NCBI GenBank assembly: GCA_018340375.1
Contig: JAFFJZ010000001.1
Location: 44,942,001 to 45,006,000 of the forward strand
DNA length: 64,000 nt
Source: Gonatopus flavifemur
Lineage: Eukaryota; Arthropoda; Insecta; Hymenoptera; Dryinidae
Direction of reading: 5' to 3'
Shown here: positions 58,975 to 64,000 of the stretch, piece after piece
Position numbering within the stretch: the first letter of the stretch is position 1
Layout: each line of letters opens with the position of its first letter
Made by a program: the position numbers and the translations under genes
Notes under the pieces: generated by a model
Databases searched by the model: none
What the model saw: only the letters and a program-made list of their open reading frames with translations
What the model was told of the DNA's origin: nothing

Positions 58975-59439
58975 CACTGGGAGAAATGTATCATTAGAAA
59001 TGACTGATTTTTGTCAGCAAGCGAGGGATATACTTGACATGTGATTACAAACTGATGGGAAATACCAGTAATTTTTCCTAGCGTTATAATAACCGAGAAA
59101 AAAAACTTTCATCGTTACCAGCGTCGAACATGATTGTTTGTGATCACGATCCTTGCTTCTTTCCCCGAAGCCACGGAACATTCTTGAAAATGTTATGGTT
59201 TCCAATTTATATCAATCTCACCAATTGAGAGTTCTTGTTTTCTACATTGGGTCATAAGAAATTACTGTTTTTCAACATGAATTCCCACTGGTTTTAATTT
59301 TCAAACTTCGTAGTATGAGAAATTACTGTTCTGTCTCATTGATTTCTGATCTCATGCCAAGTATATCAAACTGTATGTCAAGTATATCCCCCGTCTAATG
59401 GGAAAACCAGTAATTTTTAATGAAGAAGTTCTCTCAGTG
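58975..59439. mobile_element. CACTG-ended MITE, copy B (uninterrupted)
   Basis: Ends are CACTGGGAGAAATGTATC and, in reverse complement, CACTGAGAGAACTTCTTC. TA flanks both sides. In reverse complement it matches 6443-7447 outside that copy's insert. TATACTTGACAT and AAATTACTG words recur inside. The right end, TTCTCTCAGTG, resembles a 3' splice acceptor and abuts an exon-like frame. Confidence 0.9.
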
Positions 59440-59669
59440 TAAGAACTATGCTGACAGTTGATGTGATTGTGGGATTTTCATGTGAAGTCAATGATAAAGA
59501 GGTTAATGGCACTGTAATGTATGAACCAAGGAAGGGAATTGTTTATGATTATAGTTCATCTGACAGCGATAGAGGGTTGAGTTGGATTCTTAAGATTTCG
59601 AATGCTTGTGAGACACCGTTTGGTTCACAAGATGCTGATTACCTAGAACATTACCGAACTTTCAGCAGG
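59438..59669 (+). CDS. Candidate internal exon, function unknown
   Basis: An open frame from 59424 reads, from an internal Met at 59448, MLTVDVIVGFSCEVNDKEV and later YEPRKGIVYDYSSSDSDRG and DADYLEHYRTFSR. The codons look protein-like (many GAT, GAA and GGN) and the frame is not explained by repeats. Possible borders are TTCTCTCAG|TG at 59437, inside the end of the preceding MITE, and AGCAGG|GTAATT at 59669. The frame itself runs on to a TGA at 59706-59708. No family is recognised and no partner exon is known, so this remains a candidate. A chance frame or a piece of an unrecognised mobile element are alternatives. Confidence 0.35.
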
Positions 59670-59772
59670 GTAATTACCCTTATTCCTATCTTTGCATACA
59701 CATTCTGAAGAAAACCACCAAAAATCTTATGATTGTGAAATGCATCTGGGCATTGTAATGTTTATGTACATT

Positions 59773-60090
59773 CCCAAGCAGCAACAGAAGCTCAAAGTAT
59801 ATACGAAATAGAAACGTTCATAGAATGTACGAATGAGATACGAAGAACATATAGTGAACGTTCATAGAATATTCGAATGAGACTGTTTTAAATATACTTA
59901 GTACGTACATAGTACATTCGGGATGTACGATATTCATTCAATCGACGTTCGATTGACGTACCATCGTATATTCGATTACATACGTTCGATGAATGTGCAT
60001 AGTATCTATAAAACGGTCTCATTGGAATGTGCATAGAATATACTTCGAATATTCGCCGAATATTCATAGTATATTCCGATGCTTTTTGGG
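59773..60090. mobile_element. CCC-ended element built from TATTCGAATGA
   Basis: Ends are CCCAAGCAGCAACAGAAG and, in reverse complement, CCCAAAAAGCATCGGAAT. TT flanks both sides. The body repeats AACGTTCATAGAAT, ATATTCGAATGAG and ACGTTCGAT in both orientations. Confidence 0.78.
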
Positions 60091-60592
60091 TTGAAAAGAA
60101 TTCATGCATATGATTGAAAAAAACTTCCCGACTTTTTTTGACGGTGTAGCAGGTAGCATGTACTCAACCCTTCCTAGTAGGAATGCTCCAGTCACTTACG
60201 AGGCTTGTGACACTTTCCCAGAGGAAAAGCATGAGATAAATGCAGTTGAACTGTTTTAAATCCGGATCATCTCGAGTTTTCTTCTAGCTGTGCGTCGTAA
60301 GCCTTGCAATTTACTATAGCATTTCCACTAGGATATATTAACTGAGTATGCGATCTTCATTACATACTTTTAAATACTATACTCTGACTTACTTTTCTTT
60401 CCATTTTTGAAATCTTTCACTCTCTGCCTTGGGAAAAGTGAAATTTTCACGTTTCCATATTATCAGAGTTCTGATGTCACAAATTACAGTGCTCCCTCTG
60501 AATAGTGTCGAATGGTATCTTCCTCGTTCTATCGAAGGTAGGCATTTGAGCGAGAAAGAGGTCGGCAGCACTTTTCAAAGAGTGCACTTGTA
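60091..60592. other. No feature recognised
   Basis: AT-rich. The short frames on both strands at 60389-60632 are complementary shadows with no domain. Confidence 0.35.
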
Positions 60593-61318
60593 CACTGTAA
60601 AAAAGGCGGTGGCAAAACGGTGTCAGAATTAACACAGAATTGACACAACGTGCACGGAGAGAAATTTGATGTCTGAAAGTGGTAAAACACGTAGGAAATA
60701 TCATCATAAAAATTGGTAAACTGAAACTATTGGAAATAGCTTGGAAATGGAATTATCACGATGGTAAACTTCACTTTGTCAAAAATTTCAAAACTTCCTC
60801 AGGAAAACTAACAAAGGTAATATTGATGATTCCAGGCAGTGCTAATACTTTTCACCATCAGCGATCGTAATGTTTCTTTACACTTTATTTCAAGATTCTC
60901 GCAAGCGAGAGCTCTAAAAATCGAAGCAAAGGCAATAATTTTCACCATCAATGATAATAATATCATTCACTGAAATGAAAAAAAAATTTACTTGCAAAAA
61001 CATATTCCCAGGCACATTTGTTAGTTCACGTTGTCCAACCTCCGAGTTATCACTCGAATATTATATATACACTGAAAAAAAGGTATGGCTCTCACAGCTC
61101 TATTATTCATATGTTCTCGCTGTCAGGAGATATAAAGATGCCAGTATAGCTCCCACAGCCGAACGCGTCGCTATCATAGCAATCTGTCGGCTGTTGGAGC
61201 TATACTGGCATCTTTATATCTCCAGACAGCGAGAACACATGAATAGTAGAGCTGTAAGAGCCATACCTTTTTTTCAGTGTAGAAGAATTTTTTCTAACAC
61301 CGTCAATTTTTTACAGTG
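60593..61318. mobile_element. CACTGT-ended element, interrupted
   Basis: Ends are CACTGTAAAAAAGGCGGTG and, in reverse complement, CACTGTAAAAAATTGACGGTG. TA flanks both sides. An unpaired CACGGAGAGAAATTTGATG end lies inside at 60653 and the foldback element 61070-61279 lies near the right end. The interior repeats TTCACCATCA / TGATGGTAAA words. Confidence 0.75.
61070..61279. mobile_element. CACTG-ended foldback MITE, ~95-bp arms
   Basis: Ends are CACTGAAAAAAAGGTATGGC on both sides. The arms are about 95% complementary through CAGCTCTA, GTTCTCGCTGTC and GATATAAAGATGCCAGTAT. TA flanks both sides. The 140-codon frame at 60951-61373 runs straight through both arms and is not a gene. Confidence 0.93.
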
Positions 61319-62107
61319 TATTACATATTTAATGGAATCAAATTTAGCAGAGAACCGGGTATCAAAATGCTAAATTTCAATGGAATGAATAAGTGCAACT
61401 TTAATCAGTATTCCATCGAATATAAACTGAGGAAAAATGATTCAAATAACCCATAATCTATTAATTTGAACTGTATTTTTCGACGCGAATTCCTAGTAAT
61501 TTTTGTATTCTCGTAAGATTTTGATTGCGTGCAAAAATTATTCTTTCGCATCTTTTTCCCTTGTATCGCAGAGCTGTATCGTACTTGCTAGTTGCTGATG
61601 TCGAGCCCTTCGAGCCGGTCCAGTGCTCATTATTCTTCCTAATGCGTTATTTTAACGTTAAAACGAGTCGTTCGTTATATTAATTATACCCGAAACGTTG
61701 CGCACGCGGCAGCCGGAGGCCGCTCGTTAACTCTGTTACTCATTTGATAATAATATGTAATTTTGGTGTAACACGAACCAACTGAAATCACAAAGAGAAA
61801 ACAAAGAGGAAGATGTGGAGAAAGGGAAAAAGAACTGTATGGCATAAAAAAGGCAAGTGGAAACAGATTCCATTTTTGTTACGAGGGCAACAACTATAAC
61901 ATAATTTATGTCAGATTAATAAGAATGAAGAATGTTTTTCAGAATAACCAAATTCTTTTCCATTCCCCTGAATTCGAATCAGTGAAATCTTACTGTTTTT
62001 GCAGTCACTGATTATGCAGTTGAATGTAATCCTCACTCATTGAATATATCAGTGATGTTTCATTCTCAAAATGAGGCGATATTCATTGATTTCGTTGTGT
62101 ATATGCA
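61319..62107. other. Apparently unique DNA with a CpG-richer patch
   Basis: 61590-61740 is richer in CpG (AACGTTGCGCACGCGG, AGCCGGAGGCCGCTCG) than most of the window, which could mark a regulatory or conserved segment. No gene is called. Confidence 0.35.
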
Positions 62108-62183
62108 CACTGAGAAAAAGGTTTATCTATAGTTAAGAAACGTATATTTGCTTACGAGGGAATAAATATTCATTCGAATCAAA

Positions 62184-63452
62184 TACCGTGTAAGTATGAA
62201 ACCGAAATTTTTGTACAGAAAAAACACGTTTATTGTAATGATATGATACAAAGTAACTTATTCAAAGTATTGTCCGTCGCTATCTATACATTTTTTCCAT
62301 CCTTCTGGCAATTTGTAGATTCCGCGCCGGAAGAACTGTTGCTCTTTTGAGGCAAACCAGTCATCGAGCCATTTTCGTACATCTTCGTAAGAAGTAAAGC
62401 GCTGCTCAGCAAGTGCGTGTCTCATCGATGCAAATAAGTAGTAATCGGATGGAGCAAGGTCCGGTGAGTAAGGCGCGTGCTGAAGAATCTCCCAACGCAA
62501 CGACTCTATCGTTTCCTGGACCTGTTTTGCTTTGTGTGCTGGTGCATTGTCATGCAGCAAAATCACCTTGTGTCGTGTTTGTTGGTATTCTGGTCGTTTT
62601 TCACGCAAAATTCGATCCAAATCCATCATTTGTTGTAGGTAGCGTTGAGTATTGACAGTTTCCTCAGGTTTCAGCAGCTCGTATTAGATTACGCCCTTCT
62701 GATCCCACTAAACACACAGCATTGTCTTTCGTCCGTAGCGGTTTGGTCTTGCCGTCGATGTTGATGGTACACCCGGAGTAACGCATGACTTTTTGCGCTT
62801 AGGATTCTCGAAATATATCCACTTTTCATCGCCAGTCACAATTCGAGGGAGAAATCACTTTCTTTGGAACCTGGCGGGCAGCATTTCGCATGATGTTTTG
62901 CGGTTTTCCTGCTGTCTTTCGTTGAGTTCATGTGGAACCCATTTCCCCACCTTTTGTATCTTTCCCATGGCTTCCAACCGAAGGGAGATGGTTTCTCGGG
63001 TCACCTTTAACTGATCCGCCAGGTGTTGTTGTGTTTGAGCGTCGTCTTCGTCCAACAAGGCTTGCAGGTCAGCGTCTTCAAACTTTTTCGGTGGTCTTCC
63101 ACGTTCTTCGTTCCTGACGTCAAAATCGCCACTTTTGAACCGTTTAAACCACTCGAAACACTGTGTTTCACCAAACGCTTCCACAAGCATTCGATGCGAT
63201 TCGGCTGCGGTTTTCTTCAGAGGAAAACAGAAAAGTAGTGCTGTTCGCAAATCGTAATTTGTTGGCACAAAACTCGACATGTTCATCTCTAATAAACTAA
63301 TGCTACTGAATGAAACTCGTGTCACTGTGAGTTGGAAATCTTTGTAGGATATCAATACAATAACAAGACACCGCTGACGTGATGTGTCGGTAACTGCATC
63401 GATATCCAGCGCCACCTATGGGCAAATTCCGGTTTCATACTTACACACCTGG
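62184..63452 (-). mobile_element. mariner transposon, near-complete
   Basis: The inverted repeats share GTGTAAGTATGAAACCG (62188 onward, and in reverse complement ending at 63447). The outermost bases are worn: the right terminus reads CCAGGTGTGTAAG in reverse complement. TA lies at 62184-62185 on the left; the right TA is lost. The length of about 1.27 kb is normal. It is inserted in a CACTG-ended element. Confidence 0.92.
62258..63280 (-). pseudogene. mariner transposase (DD34D), three stop codons
   Basis: Minus-strand frame from ATG 63278-63280 (MSSFVPTNYDLRTALLFCF) to the stop at 62258-62260, about 340 codons in one frame without frameshifts. Domains in order: a paired-type DNA-binding region (KKFEDADLQALLDEDDAQTQ, then HLADQLKVTRETISLRL), the linker GKWVPHELNE, the first D in VTGDEKWIYFENPKRKK, the second in LLHDNAPAHK, the third 34 residues later in SPDLAPSDYYLF, and the end DSDGQYFE. 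Internal stops are TGA after FQRK, TAG after TMLCV and TAA after QKGVI. Several residues between VEAFGE and TQCFEWF appear missing compared with the family. It is clearly of the WVPHEL-type mariner group. Confidence 0.94.
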
Positions 63453-63582
63453 TTTATTCTGTTATTAATAAACAAGTCATGTTTAGTAGAAATGAACGTT
63501 TGTTAATAGTTAATGAATCATGTTCGACGGGATCATGATAGATTCGCGTGAAATAAATATTTATCCCCCCATAAGCAAATAT

Positions 63583-64000
63583 CCCGACGAAAGCCGAAGG
63601 TCTTGGAGACATCTACAAGATATCTTTAGGGAGACATCTTTTAGATACCTCGAAAAGATGTCTTTTAGATATCTAAATGACGTCAAAAAAGAGATATCTT
63701 CAAGACATGAAGATATCTTTTAGACATCTTCAAGAGATGTCAGAAACATGTCTTTAAGGTATTTTCAAAAGACATCTCCTAGATGTCGATTCAGCATAGT
63801 CTAAAAGATATCTTGAAAGAGTTCCTGAATGATATCTGTTACACATCTTGAGAAATGTCAAAGTAAGAAGGACAAAAATCACGCCATGTTCCTTTTTCAG
63901 AACTCATTTGTGATCCTTCTGGGCTGCCTGGGATGTCTTCAACGTATCTTGGAAAAATCTAAAACGTTTCTCAAGAGAATCAAAAACATATCTTAAGCAT
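63583..64000. mobile_element. CCC-ended element built from AAGATATCTTTT, runs off edge
   Basis: The left end is CCCGACGAAAGCCGAAGG, followed by TCTTGGAGACATC. The body repeats AGACATCTTTTAGATAT and complements, the same motif as 36715-37883. GCTGCCTGGG at about 63923-63933 could be an internal or neighbouring CCC-type end. The right end lies outside the window or is not recognised. Confidence 0.6.

Larger units (their letters stand above)
62108..63582. mobile_element. CACTG-ended element split by mariner, right end lost
   Basis: The left end is CACTGAGAAAAAGGTTTATC, preceded by CA. On either side of the mariner the remaining pieces pair: CGTATATTTGCTTACGAGGG on the left with ATATTTGCTTATGGGGGG in reverse complement on the right. 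The right arm stops at about 63582, where an unrelated CCC-ended element begins. Confidence 0.65.

Noticed and set aside
60951..61373. 140-codon open frame on the plus strand
   Set aside because: It runs through both arms of the foldback element 61070-61279, so the protein is a by-product of the inverted repeat.

Overview
The window looks like AT-rich, gene-poor chromosomal DNA from an animal, most likely an insect. There are no bacterial operons, the longest clearly protein-like reading frames are mariner transposases, and inverted-repeat transposons of arthropod type are very dense. The order cannot be fixed from the sequence; Hymenoptera is only a guess. No complete host gene was recognised. 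Three short exon-like frames (18034-18271 minus, 54602-54656 plus, 59438-59669 plus) are offered at low confidence.

Layout. 1-1170: a ~455-bp tandem repeat running off the left edge. 1.8-3.3 kb: three copies of a ~250-bp dispersed repeat. 5.2-5.9 kb: a hAT-type element carrying a second element, then a further foldback element. 6.4-10.3 kb: nested foldback elements. 12.5-23.4 kb: scattered small inverted-repeat elements between apparently unique stretches. 24.1-25.5 kb: a TTAA-flanked piggyBac-type element carrying another element. 26.1-28.1 kb: a run of nested elements. 35.4-38.1 kb: foldback elements plus a tRNA-like sequence. 42.9-44.0 kb: a long motif-built element holding a tRNA-like sequence. 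45.0-46.3 kb: a complete mariner with perfect ends but a broken transposase. 46.3-54.5 kb: an almost continuous run of nested inverted-repeat elements. 56.5-58.3 kb: a 1.77-kb palindrome around a decayed mariner. 59-61.3 kb: more nested elements. 62.1-63.5 kb: a third mariner with nonsense codons only. 63.6 kb to the end: another motif-built element. Mostly unique DNA lies at 16.3-19.9, 28.4-30.7, 32-35.3, 38.1-42.8 and 61.3-62.1 kb.

The main observation is that most of the small elements fall into two terminus classes. One begins CACTG, CACGG or a close variant (CACNG...CNGTG). The other begins CCC and ends GGG. In both classes most complete copies are flanked by the same two bases on each side (14 of 20 and 9 of 13 by eye). 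The body of many elements is built from diverged, alternately inverted copies of a 10-15-bp motif private to that element. They repeatedly sit inside one another. No autonomous partner encoding a matching transposase is visible here.
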